Origin: Oleiagrimonas sp964566965
GTDB lineage: Bacteria > Pseudomonadota > Gammaproteobacteria > Xanthomonadales > Rhodanobacteraceae
Direction: 5' to 3'
DNA length: 64,000 bases
Assembly (NCBI GenBank): GCA_964566965.1
Contig: CAZMKO010000003.1
Span: 1-64,000 of the forward strand
A program made the position numbers and the translations under genes. Positions within the stretch are counted from its first letter, which is position 1, and every line of letters starts with the position of its first letter. This document shows, in pieces, positions 33,465-41,590 of this stretch. The notes below the pieces were generated by a model that worked only from the letters and a program-made list of their open reading frames with translations, did no database searches and had not been told where the DNA came from.

Positions 33465-35333
33465 ATGGCCGAACGCACACGCAGTGGTTTCGGTGGATTC
33501 GTGTGGACCTTGTTGCGGGGCATCAACCTGATCCGCCTGGTCATACTCAACCTGGTGTTTTTCGGGCTGCTGGCATGGCTGGCGCTCGTGCTGGGGCGCA
33601 AGCCGCCGCCGCTGCAGGATGCCACCGTGCTGGTGCTCAAGCCGTCGGGCCAGCTGGTCGAGCAGTTCAGCGCCTCGCCGCTGGCGCGCGCGCTGGACAC
33701 CTTGTCCGGCCAGGATGTACGCCAGGTTCGCGTGCGCGACATGGTCGACGCCATCGACCGGGCGGCCGGCGATGCCCATATCGGGCGCATCCTGCTGCTG
33801 CCCGGCGAGCTGGAGACCCGTGGCTTCGCCTCGCTTCATGAAGTGGCTGCGGCGCTGGACCGCTTTCGTGCGGCGGGCAAGCGCGTGACGGTGTGGGCCA
33901 GCCAGCTGGACCGCAACCAGTATTACCTGTCCGCGCACGCCGACCGCGTGCTGCTCGATCCGATGGGTGGGGTGATGATTACCGGCCTGTCCAGCTACCG
34001 CCTGTTTTACCGGGACCTGCTGGACAAGCTGGGCGCGAAGGTGCACCTGTTCCGGGTCGGCCAGTTCAAGTCCGCCGCCGAGCCGTACGTGCTCGACCAT
34101 GCATCCGATGCCGCCAAGGAGGCCGACCGCTACTGGTTGGGCGGATTGTGGTCGCAGTGGATCGCGGACGTGGCCGCGCAACGTTCGCTGGATCCGGCCG
34201 CGCTGGAACGGGACGTCGACACTTGGCCGACATCCCTGGCGGCGGGGAAGGGCGACAGCGCGGCGCTGGCCGAGAAGCTGGGATGGATCGACGGTACCGC
34301 CACCCACAATGAACTGATCGCGATGCTGCGCCGCCAGGGTGTTCCCGCCGGCCACGGCCGGCACGGGTTCCGCCAGGTGGACATGGACGACTACCTGGCA
34401 CGCGTGCGTCCGCGTCCGCGCGACGGCCGTCATGCCGACATCGCGATCGTGGTCGCCGAAGGCGAGATCCGCGCCGGTCGGCAGATGCCGGGCCGCATCG
34501 GCGGGGAGTCCACCGCCAAACTGATCCGCGAGGCGCGCCAGGATCCGTCCATCAAGGCCCTGGTGTTGCGCGTCAATTCACCCGGCGGGGCCGTGTATCC
34601 GGCCGAACGCATCCGCCGCGAGGTGGCATGGACGCGCGAGGCCGGCAAGCCGGTGGTGGTGTCGATGGGTGACGTGGCGGCCAGTGGCGGCTACTGGATC
34701 GCCATGGATGCCGACCGCATCTACGCCGAACCCGATACCATCACCGGCTCGATCGGCATCTTCGGCATGTTGCTGGATGTGCCCGACACGCTGGACAGGA
34801 TCGGCGTGCACAGCGACGGTGTCGGTGTGGGGCCGCTGGCCGGTGCCTTCGACATCACCCGGCCGCTGGACCCGGACGTGGCACGCATGGTGCAGAGCAG
34901 TGTGGAAAAAGGCTACCGCGACTTCGTCGGGGGCGTGGCGCGCGCACGCGGCAAGTCGGTACAAGCCGTGGACCGCATCGCGCAGGGACGGGTATGGACC
35001 GGCCGCCAGGCGCGCGAGCGCGGATTGGTGGATCAACTCGGTGGTCTGCACGAGGCGGTGGCTGCCGCCGCGAAACTGGCCCACTTGGGCGATGCCTGGT
35101 CGGTCGGTTACCTGCGTCCCCGGATTTCCGGCTTCGGCCGCTTCATGCAGGGCGTCAGCGAGAGTGGCTCGGCGCGCGCGTTGCTGGCGCACGGCATCCG
35201 CCTGCCGCGTTGGGCCGCCGCACTGGCGCAACGTGCCGAACCGGATCTGGCGCTGTGGCGGCAGGCGCGCGCGGGTCGGCCAGGCATCTACGCTTATTGC
35301 TTCTGCCGCGCGCCCGTCGCTGGTACCTTCTGA
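33465..35333 (+). CDS. sppA: Signal peptide peptidase SppA, 67 kDa type
   Basis: SppA is a membrane-anchored tetrameric serine protease that degrades cleaved signal peptides in the periplasm. The 622-residue protein has an N-terminal membrane helix (residues about 20-45) and two tandem S49 halves. The catalytic dyad is Lys202 in VGQFKSAAEPY of the first half and Ser407 in GDVAASGGYWIAM of the second, as in the E. coli enzyme. LRVNSPGGAVYPAE is another landmark. ATG 33465 starts a normal-length protein. The last residues include a short Cys-containing tail. Confidence 0.95.
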   Translation: MAERTRSGFGGFVWTLLRGINLIRLVILNLVFFGLLAWLALVLGRKPPPLQDATVLVLKPSGQLVEQFSASPLARALDTLSGQDVRQVRVRDMVDAIDRAAGDAHIGRILLLPGELETRGFASLHEVAAALDRFRAAGKRVTVWASQLDRNQYYLSAHADRVLLDPMGGVMITGLSSYRLFYRDLLDKLGAKVHLFRVGQFKSAAEPYVLDHASDAAKEADRYWLGGLWSQWIADVAAQRSLDPAALERDVDTWPTSLAAGKGDSAALAEKLGWIDGTATHNELIAMLRRQGVPAGHGRHGFRQVDMDDYLARVRPRPRDGRHADIAIVVAEGEIRAGRQMPGRIGGESTAKLIREARQDPSIKALVLRVNSPGGAVYPAERIRREVAWTREAGKPVVVSMGDVAASGGYWIAMDADRIYAEPDTITGSIGIFGMLLDVPDTLDRIGVHSDGVGVGPLAGAFDITRPLDPDVARMVQSSVEKGYRDFVGGVARARGKSVQAVDRIAQGRVWTGRQARERGLVDQLGGLHEAVAAAAKLAHLGDAWSVGYLRPRISGFGRFMQGVSESGSARALLAHGIRLPRWAAALAQRAEPDLALWRQARAGRPGIYAYCFCRAPVAGTF

Positions 35334-35379
35334 GTCTCGCAGACGAAGGGCGCATCGACGTCCGTCGGAGGAGATCATC

Positions 35380-35727
35380 ATGATTCATCAAGGCAGCTGC
35401 CATTGCGGTCGCATCCAGTTCGACGTTGAAGGCGAGCCGGGCGGGCTCATCGAGTGCAACTGTTCGCATTGCAGTCGCAAGGGCTACCTGCTGTGGTTCG
35501 TGCCACGCGACGCGGTGCGCTTGAAAACGCCGGCATCCGACATGGCGACCTACACGTTCAACAAGCATGTCATCGAACATCATTTCTGCCCGGTCTGCGG
35601 CTGCGCGCCGCTCGGGTTCGGCAAGGACGGTGACGGCAACGCGACCGCCGCCGTGAACGTGCGTTGTCTGCCCGACCTGGATCGTTCGGACCTGCCGGTG
35701 CGGCAGGTGGACGGACGCAGCCTGTGA
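35380..35727 (+). CDS. GFA family protein (glutathione-dependent formaldehyde-activating-like, Zn-binding)
   Basis: The 115-residue protein has the Zn-binding cysteine pattern of the GFA/CENP-V fold: GSCHCGRIQF, ECNCSHCSRKGYL and FCPVCGCAPLGF. Characterised members condense glutathione with formaldehyde, but most of the family has unknown substrates. GGAGGAG stands seven bases before ATG 35380. Its stop overlaps the start of the SDR gene as GTGA, suggesting one translation unit. Confidence 0.9.
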   Translation: MIHQGSCHCGRIQFDVEGEPGGLIECNCSHCSRKGYLLWFVPRDAVRLKTPASDMATYTFNKHVIEHHFCPVCGCAPLGFGKDGDGNATAAVNVRCLPDLDRSDLPVRQVDGRSL

Positions 35728-36560
35728 GCGTGCCGGCCGACGACGGGCAGCACGCTGCCACGTACGCGGCCGGCCCGGCCGCCGCCCGGCGTGAACGCTG
35801 GCGCCTCGACGGTCACACCGCACTGGTCACCGGTGCCAGCCAGGGTATCGGCCGAGCCTGCGCCCGCGAACTGGCCCTGCTTGGTGCCGACGTGTTGATG
35901 GTGGCGCGTGACGAGGGCCATCTGGAGCAGGCACGCGCCGAGCTGGCCGAGGAATGTCCGGAGCGCCGGGTGCTGGCGTTGGCCGCCGACCTGGCCCAGG
36001 ACGAGGACCGGCTGGCGGTTTTCGACTGGGTGCGCGACCTGGATACGGCCCTGTCGCTGCTGATCAACAACGTCGGCGCGAACACGGTCAAGCCGGCGCT
36101 GGATTACACCCGTCAGGAGTGGCACGCGCTGGTGGCGACCAACCTGGACAGCGCCTGGGAGTTGAGCCGGCTGGCGCATCCGCATCTGGTGCAGCACGCG
36201 CACGCGGCCATCGTCAATGTCGGCTCGGTGTCCGGCGCCGTCCATGTGCGTACCGGCGCGCCCTACGGCATGACCAAGGCCGCCCTGCACCAGCTGACCC
36301 GCAACCTGGCCTGCGAGTGGGCCGACGACGGCATCCGCGTCAACGCCGTGGCCCCGTGGTATATCCGTACGCGGCGTTCGCAGCCCGCCCTGGCCGACAT
36401 GGATTACCTGGACGAGGTGTTGTCGCGCACGCCGATGCAACGCATCGGCGAGCCCGAGGAGGTGGCGGCGGCGGTGGCATTCCTGTGCCTGCCCGCGGCC
36501 AGCTACATCACCGGCGAGGTCGTGGCCGTCGACGGTGGATTCCTGAAGTACGGCTTTTGA
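35724..36560 (+). CDS. Short-chain dehydrogenase/reductase (tropinone-reductase-like)
   Basis: This 278-residue SDR has the NAD(P)-binding TALVTGASQGIGRACARELA, INNVGANTVKPALDYT, catalytic Ser in VNVGSVSG and the YGMTK pair. It ends SYITGEVVAVDGGFLKYG. The NNVGANxxKP wording is typical of the tropinone-reductase-like branch, whose bacterial substrates are mostly unknown. The start is GTG 35724, overlapping the GFA stop. About 30 residues precede the Rossmann fold. Confidence 0.9.
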   Translation: MSVPADDGQHAATYAAGPAAARRERWRLDGHTALVTGASQGIGRACARELALLGADVLMVARDEGHLEQARAELAEECPERRVLALAADLAQDEDRLAVFDWVRDLDTALSLLINNVGANTVKPALDYTRQEWHALVATNLDSAWELSRLAHPHLVQHAHAAIVNVGSVSGAVHVRTGAPYGMTKAALHQLTRNLACEWADDGIRVNAVAPWYIRTRRSQPALADMDYLDEVLSRTPMQRIGEPEEVAAAVAFLCLPAASYITGEVVAVDGGFLKYGF

Positions 36561-36601
36561 GGGGCATTGTCGTTCTTCCCCCGGGAAGGTGCGGTCGCGC
36601 G

Positions 36602-37432
36602 TCAGTCCAGCGCGGCGTGATACCACCGGCCGCGCCGTCGCACCCGGACCGGCATGCCGAACGTGGTTCCGAGCGCGGTGTCGGTCAGCAGTGCCGATTT
36701 GCGGCCGTGCCGCCACACGCGTCCCTCGCGCAACAGCACCAGGTGGCCGATTTCCGGCAGGATTTCTTCGACATGGTGGGTGACCATCAGCAGCGTGGTG
36801 CCGTCACGGGCGAGGCTGCGCAGGTCTTCCAGAAAGCGGCGCCGGCTGACCAGGTCCAGCCCGGCGCAGGGCTCGTCCAGCAGCAGGGCCCGCGGCCGGT
36901 GCACCAGCGCGCGGGCGATCATCACGCGGCGTGCCTCGCCGGTGGACAGACTTCCCAGGTCGCGTTCGGCCAGGTGGCCGGCGTCCATCCGTTCCAGGGC
37001 CTCGTGAGCCCGTTGCCGCATGGCGTCGCTGACCCGGTGCATGGCGGTGGTGCCGCGGGCGGCGAAAAATCCCGAGACGACCGCGTCGAAGGCCGGCAGC
37101 GGTCCGGTGGCGGTGAAGTCGTGTTGCCATGCCGGGGAGACGATGCCGAGCAGGCCGCGCAACTCGGCCACGTTCCAGCGCTCGCGGCCGAACACGCGAA
37201 CCGGACCGCGCCCGTCGGACCGGGCCAGCGGGTAGATCTGGCGTGTGATCAATTTCACCAGCGTGGACTTGCCTGCGCCGTTCGCGCCCAGGATGGCCGT
37301 GTGCCGCCCCACGGAGACGCGCAGGGTGACATGCTGGAGGATCAGCCGGCCGTCACGCATCACGCTGGCATCGTCCATGTCCAGCAGCGCGGTGTCGGGG
37401 GCGGAAGGTCGGTCGGCAGGCATGTCGTCCAT
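36602..37432 (-). CDS. Orphan ABC transporter ATP-binding protein
   Basis: The 276-residue ATPase has Walker A AILGANGAGKSTLVKL, signature LSTGEARRVMIARAL, Walker B ALLLDEPCAGLD and the H-loop VTHHVEEILPE. It resembles the YlmA/ModF-like cytoplasmic ATPases and the iron-chelate importer ATPases. The Arg-rich C-terminus (VRVRRRGRWYHAALD) is unusual. No permease or binding-protein gene is adjacent, so the partner and substrate are unknown. ATG 37432 and ATG 37423 are both possible. Confidence 0.88.
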   Translation of the reverse strand: MDDMPADRPSAPDTALLDMDDASVMRDGRLILQHVTLRVSVGRHTAILGANGAGKSTLVKLITRQIYPLARSDGRGPVRVFGRERWNVAELRGLLGIVSPAWQHDFTATGPLPAFDAVVSGFFAARGTTAMHRVSDAMRQRAHEALERMDAGHLAERDLGSLSTGEARRVMIARALVHRPRALLLDEPCAGLDLVSRRRFLEDLRSLARDGTTLLMVTHHVEEILPEIGHLVLLREGRVWRHGRKSALLTDTALGTTFGMPVRVRRRGRWYHAALD

Positions 37433-37561
37433 GATGCCGCCCGCGTGCCGTCCCGGTAAGCCCTGTCGGCGCGCTTATGCCGAATGGGCGTGAACGGTGG
37501 GACGGACATTGATGTCCGAAAACGGCTGGTTCGTGCCGGCGTGCCGGATTACGCTGGACTC

Positions 37562-39016
37562 ATGCAAGAGGTTGTCACCACAGCACTGCCCGATCCGTCG
37601 GTGTGCGAACAGGCCCGTCTGACCCGTGATGCGCGTTTTGACGGCCTGTTCTTCACGGCCGTCACCAGTACCGGCATCTTCTGTCGGCCGGTATGCCCGG
37701 CGCCGCCGGCCCGGCCCCGGAACGTGCGTTACTTCGCCACGGCCGCGGCGGCCGCCGCCGCCGGCTTCCGTCCTTGCCTGCGCTGCCTGCCCGAGCGGGC
37801 CGCCGGAGCGTCCTCGTGGCGCGGTGGCAATGCCCTGGTGGCCGGCGCGTTGCGGCTGATCGATGACGGTTTCCTGGACGAGGCGCCGGTCGCCGCCCTG
37901 GCGGCACGGGTGGGGGTGGGCGAGCGACAGTTGCGGCGCCTGTTCGTGGCCCAGCTGGGCGCGGGTCCGGCGCGGGTGGCGGCGACGCGACGACTGTTGT
38001 TCGCCAAGCAGTTGCTGGGCGAGACGGCCCTGCCGGTCACCGAGATCGCGCTGGCGGCTGGCTATGGCAGCGTGCGTCGCTTCAATGCCGCGTTCCGCGA
38101 CGCCTATGGGCGCCCGCCCCGCGAGCTGCGGCGTGAGCGGGTGCCACGCGCCGGTGGCGAGGTGTGCCTGTACCTGCCGTGGCGTCCCCCGTTCGATTTT
38201 GCCGGCCTGGCCGCGTTTTTCGGTCGGCGTGCCCTGCCTGGCCTGGAGACGGTGAGCGATGGCGTCTACCGGCGCCGGTTTGTGCTCGACGGGGCGCCGG
38301 GCGATGTCGCGGTGGATGTGCCGGCCGGCGCACATCGGCTGCGGGTTCGCGTGCGTCACCGCTCGGTGCGTGTGTTGCCGGACGTCGTGGCCCGGGTGCG
38401 GCGTCTGTTCGATCTGGATGCCGATGTCATGGTGGTCGCCGCCGTGCTGGGGCGCGACCCCATGCTCGCCGCGCCGCTGGCGGCCGGCCCCGGGATACGC
38501 GTGCCGGGCGGGTGGAGCGGTTTCGAAGTGGCGGTGCGTGCCGTTCTCGGGCAGCAGGTCAGCGTGGCCGCGGCGCGTACCCTGGCCGCACGACTGGTGG
38601 CTCTTTGCGGTGAGCGGCATGCGGACGCGGCGATCGGTGAAGTGGTCGCGTTCCCCACGCCGCAGGCGGTGGCCCGTGCGGACCTGTCCGGCATCGGCCT
38701 GGTGGGTCGGCGCGCGGCGAGCCTGCGTGGCATGGCCCGGGCCGTGGCCGAGGGCCGCGTCGGATTCCGGCCAGAGCGCGGACTGGAAGCTTTCGTCGCC
38801 GAATGGACGGCCTTGCCCGGCATCGGCCCGTGGACCGCCCATTACGTGGCCATGCGGGCACTCGGACATCCCGATGCCTTTCCCGCGGCCGACCTGGTGT
38901 TGCGCAAGGCCGCCGGCGGTGGCCACAAGATGGCGACCCGGGACCTGGAGCGGCACAGCCAGGCCTGGCGGCCATGGCGCGCCTACGCCACCATGCTGCT
39001 GTGGCGTGGTGCCTGA
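37562..39016 (+). CDS. alkA: Ada/AraC/AlkA fusion: DNA-3-methyladenine glycosylase II with methyl-sensing domain
   Basis: The 484-residue protein joins three repair and regulation modules. Residues about 20-90 form an Ada-type zinc domain with GIFCRPVCPAPP and GFRPCLRCLPE, including the methyl-accepting Cys. Residues about 95-185 are an AraC helix-turn-helix (IALAAGYGSVRRFNAAFRD). The rest is AlkA: an N-terminal domain, then the HhH motif ALPGIGPWTAHYVAMR and the catalytic Asp in FPAADLVLRK. It would excise alkylated purines and sense methyl phosphotriesters to induce the response. ATG 37562 is chosen. ogt follows after 14 bases, forming an alkylation-repair operon. Confidence 0.95.
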   Translation: MQEVVTTALPDPSVCEQARLTRDARFDGLFFTAVTSTGIFCRPVCPAPPARPRNVRYFATAAAAAAAGFRPCLRCLPERAAGASSWRGGNALVAGALRLIDDGFLDEAPVAALAARVGVGERQLRRLFVAQLGAGPARVAATRRLLFAKQLLGETALPVTEIALAAGYGSVRRFNAAFRDAYGRPPRELRRERVPRAGGEVCLYLPWRPPFDFAGLAAFFGRRALPGLETVSDGVYRRRFVLDGAPGDVAVDVPAGAHRLRVRVRHRSVRVLPDVVARVRRLFDLDADVMVVAAVLGRDPMLAAPLAAGPGIRVPGGWSGFEVAVRAVLGQQVSVAAARTLAARLVALCGERHADAAIGEVVAFPTPQAVARADLSGIGLVGRRAASLRGMARAVAEGRVGFRPERGLEAFVAEWTALPGIGPWTAHYVAMRALGHPDAFPAADLVLRKAAGGGHKMATRDLERHSQAWRPWRAYATMLLWRGA

Positions 39017-39030
39017 CTGGAGTGGACGAA

Positions 39031-39546
39031 ATGACCCGACAATCCGCGATTTTCCATGACGACCTGGATACGCCCATCGGCCGGCTGCGGCTGGTGATGG
39101 ACGAGGTGGGGCTGGCCTACGTGAGCCTGCCGCACGAAAAACACCCGCTGGAAATCCGCAGCCATTGGCGCCGCGATCGTACCCGGCTGGCCGAGGCTCG
39201 ACGTCAGTTCGAGGCCTGGTTTGCCGGCGAGCTGCATGTGTTCGACCTGCTGCTGCATCCGCGCGGTACCCCGTTCCAGCTGGCGGTATGGGAGGGCTTG
39301 CGCACGATTCCCTATGCCGAGACCCGCAGCTACGGCGACCTCGCCCGCCAGATCGGCCGGCCGCGGGCGGTCCGTGCCGTCGGGGCGGCCAACGGTGCCA
39401 ACCCGTTGGCCATCGTGGTGCCGTGTCACCGTGTCATCGGCAGCAACGGCAGCCTGACCGGCTACGGTGGCGGGCTGGACGCCAAGCGTTGGCTGCTGGC
39501 CCATGAACGCCGGCATGCACCGGCCCGGACGCTGGTGCTGGCGTAG
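39031..39546 (+). CDS. ogt: Methylated-DNA-[protein]-cysteine S-methyltransferase
   Basis: This suicidal repair enzyme transfers the methyl group from O6-methylguanine to its own Cys in VVPCHRVIGSNGSLTGYGGG. The 171-residue length and the upstream GTPFQLAVWEGLRTIPYAETRSYGDLA fit Ogt. ATG 39031 has GGAG eight bases upstream. It completes the alkylation-repair operon with the preceding Ada-AlkA fusion, which lacks this second Ada transferase domain. Confidence 0.96.
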   Translation: MTRQSAIFHDDLDTPIGRLRLVMDEVGLAYVSLPHEKHPLEIRSHWRRDRTRLAEARRQFEAWFAGELHVFDLLLHPRGTPFQLAVWEGLRTIPYAETRSYGDLARQIGRPRAVRAVGAANGANPLAIVVPCHRVIGSNGSLTGYGGGLDAKRWLLAHERRHAPARTLVLA

Positions 39547-39595
39547 GCAAAGCCGGGCCGACGCTCGCGGCAGGCGGCCGATTTTCCATGTGTTC

Positions 39596-40258
39596 TCAGT
39601 CGCGCGAACAACCCGCCATGCGGGTTTCGAGCTGCCGTCGACGTGCGCGCAATGGCGCACGCTCGCTCTCGAAGGCCTTGCGGATGGCGTCCTCGTTGGC
39701 ATCGTGCTGCCGCGCCAGTGCGGCGCAGGCGGCTCGCGGCGTCAGCGGCGTGCAGACATCGCGTACCGGCGTCATGTAGGCGCCGATGGTGGCTGACGAG
39801 GGGCGGTTGGCCAATTCCGGGGCGGACAGGCCCACGCCGGGGCCCTGGTGGCTGCCGTAGACCTCGGCAAGTGGTTGCCGGAGTCCTCCCAGCATGCCGA
39901 TCGGTGCCAGATAGGGCGGCGGTGTGCCGTGGTCGTCGAGGTAGGTGGTGCCGTCGGTGGCGCGGGTGCAGCGGTACAGGCGCGGTGGCGCCGCCACCGG
40001 CGGTTCACGGTGCGCGCGCGAGGGGCCCGGGCGGGGTGCCGGCGCGGCCCGTGGCATGTGCGGCACGGGTGCGGGCGTCGGCGGGGCCGATCGCAATGAC
40101 CTTATCTCCTGGTGCTGGTCGCGCGGGCAGGGGCGATCCTGGTAACTGACGCGCCCGTCTGCCGCCGTGCACTGGTACACCGTGCCGGCCCCTGCCGGGG
40201 CGGCCAGCAACGCCAGGCACATCGTGAGCCACCGGTGACACTGTCTCATGCCGATCAT
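39596..40258 (-). CDS. Secreted protein with two DUF4124-like segments
   Basis: The product of about 220 residues starts with a signal peptide (LTMCLALLAAPAGAG). Two Cys/Tyr segments of DUF4124 type follow: GTVYQCTAADGRVSYQDRPCP and, after a Pro/Arg-rich linker, LYRCTRATDGTTYLDDHG. The C-terminal third is charged and helical with Cys pairs. ATG 40258 is taken; ATG 40249 and GTG 40288 are alternatives, none with a clear ribosome site. Function of the domain is unknown. It lies 26 bases downstream of degV, probably in one transcript. Confidence 0.8.
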   Translation of the reverse strand: MIGMRQCHRWLTMCLALLAAPAGAGTVYQCTAADGRVSYQDRPCPRDQHQEIRSLRSAPPTPAPVPHMPRAAPAPRPGPSRAHREPPVAAPPRLYRCTRATDGTTYLDDHGTPPPYLAPIGMLGGLRQPLAEVYGSHQGPGVGLSAPELANRPSSATIGAYMTPVRDVCTPLTPRAACAALARQHDANEDAIRKAFESERAPLRARRRQLETRMAGCSRD

Positions 40259-40284
40259 GATAGCGGTGCGGCGGATCGGTGGCG

Positions 40285-41229
40285 TCACAACGACAGCGGG
40301 TCGTCCTCGCAGAGGTAGCCGAGGGTCAGCGCACCTTCACCGACGTTGACCATACCGGTGATGCTCATGGGGCTTTCCAGCAGGGTTGCGCCGCCGTCCG
40401 CACAGGCCCGGGCCAGTGCCTCGTAGCCGGGCAGGTTGCGCATGATGTCCAGTTCGCCGCCATAGCCGAGGCACACCGTGGGTGCCATCAGACCGGCATG
40501 CACCCGTGCGGCGGCATGCTCGAACAGGGTTTGGGCACCGTTTTCGAAGCCACGGGGGCGTGCCACCGGGCCGGTCTGGCCGCGCCATCCGCGCAGCAGC
40601 GGCTTGATGTCCAGTGCCGAACCCAGGGTCGCGCCCACCCATCCGATGCTGCGGTCGCCCTTGCGGCGCGCACGGGCGCGCAGGTAGTGCAGGTCGCGTG
40701 GCAACAGGTAGCCGTACGCATGTCGGGCCAGCACGCCGAGGCGCTCACGAATGGCGCCGGGAGCCTGCCCCTCGGCGATCAGGTGGGCGGCTTCGGCGAC
40801 CAGGGCACCGGAGCCGGCGAACAGGGTTTGCGTGTCGATCACCCGCAGCAGGAACTGGCCTTGATGGCCGGCCTGTTCACGTACTTCCCGATAGCGCTTG
40901 AGGACACCGAACGCGGCTTTTTCCAGGTTGGCGTGCGTGTCGCTGCGGGTGGCGCTCGTGGTCAGGCAGAACAGGCAGTCGTAGCGGATGACCAGTTCAT
41001 CCAGGATGAAGGCCTCGATGTCCGGTGTCGACAACGGCGCGGTATCGGCGTGTGCTGCCGACAGAGAGCCTTCGCGCTCCAGAAAACGGCGCACGTCGTT
41101 GGGATCGCGGTGGTCGGGGAAGGCTTGTCCATCAAGGTCGACCCGGACCGGCAACACCGTGATCCCGTGTTGCGAGATGAAATCACGGGGCAGATCACAG
41201 GTGGCATCCATCACCAGGCCGGTGCGCAT
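40285..41229 (-). CDS. DegV family fatty-acid-binding protein
   Basis: The 314-residue protein begins MRTGLVMDATCDLP, the DegV N-terminus. LPVRVDLDGQAFPD, LTTSATRSDTHANLEKA, VIDTQTLFAGSGALVAEAA and a C-terminal ALTLGYL also fit. In Firmicutes DegV-type proteins (FakB) bind a fatty acid for phosphorylation by FakA. No kinase gene is in this window, and in proteobacteria the role is unclear. ATG 41229 follows CAAGGATGATTGC. Confidence 0.88.
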   Translation of the reverse strand: MRTGLVMDATCDLPRDFISQHGITVLPVRVDLDGQAFPDHRDPNDVRRFLEREGSLSAAHADTAPLSTPDIEAFILDELVIRYDCLFCLTTSATRSDTHANLEKAAFGVLKRYREVREQAGHQGQFLLRVIDTQTLFAGSGALVAEAAHLIAEGQAPGAIRERLGVLARHAYGYLLPRDLHYLRARARRKGDRSIGWVGATLGSALDIKPLLRGWRGQTGPVARPRGFENGAQTLFEHAAARVHAGLMAPTVCLGYGGELDIMRNLPGYEALARACADGGATLLESPMSITGMVNVGEGALTLGYLCEDDPLSL

Positions 41230-41417
41230 GCAATCATCCTTGCCGCGGGAGCGGCGCCGTCGAATGGGGCCAGTCTAGCGATCCGCCGGCGGCTGCCAAC
41301 CGGAACTTTTCCTATGGAGGCCCTGGATAGCTACGGCTGTTCGCCTCAAATGGTCGAAAAATCCGACTCGAACCACGTTGCGTCGCTCGCACGGTTTCTA
41401 CCATTCGCACTCCTCGT

Positions 41418-41590
41418 GGGAGCCTCGAAAAACCTGGATTTTCATCAAGGCCACTGCAGGGAACCTGGAAAAACCGGATACTCGACGTCGATCTGTGGGA
41501 GCGGCTTCAGCCGCGATGGCGAGATGCCCGCAAGTACGGATCGCGGCTGAAGCCGCTCCCACAAAAAAGCATGGTTTTTCGAGGTTCCCT
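41418..41590. repeat. Nested inverted-repeat element, copy B
   Basis: This copy is in the opposite orientation to 17298-17468. The tail (GATTTTCATCAAGGCCACTG, 41437) comes first, then the outer arm GGGAACCTGGAAAAACCGG (41459). Inner arms are GTGGGAGCGGCTTCAGCCGC (from 41495) and GCGGCTGAAGCCGCTCCCAC (ending 41562). Outer arm GGTTTTTCGAGGTTCCCT ends at 41590. The last bases overlap the fadE stop codon. The remaining 190 bases up to degV show no gene. Confidence 0.82.
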
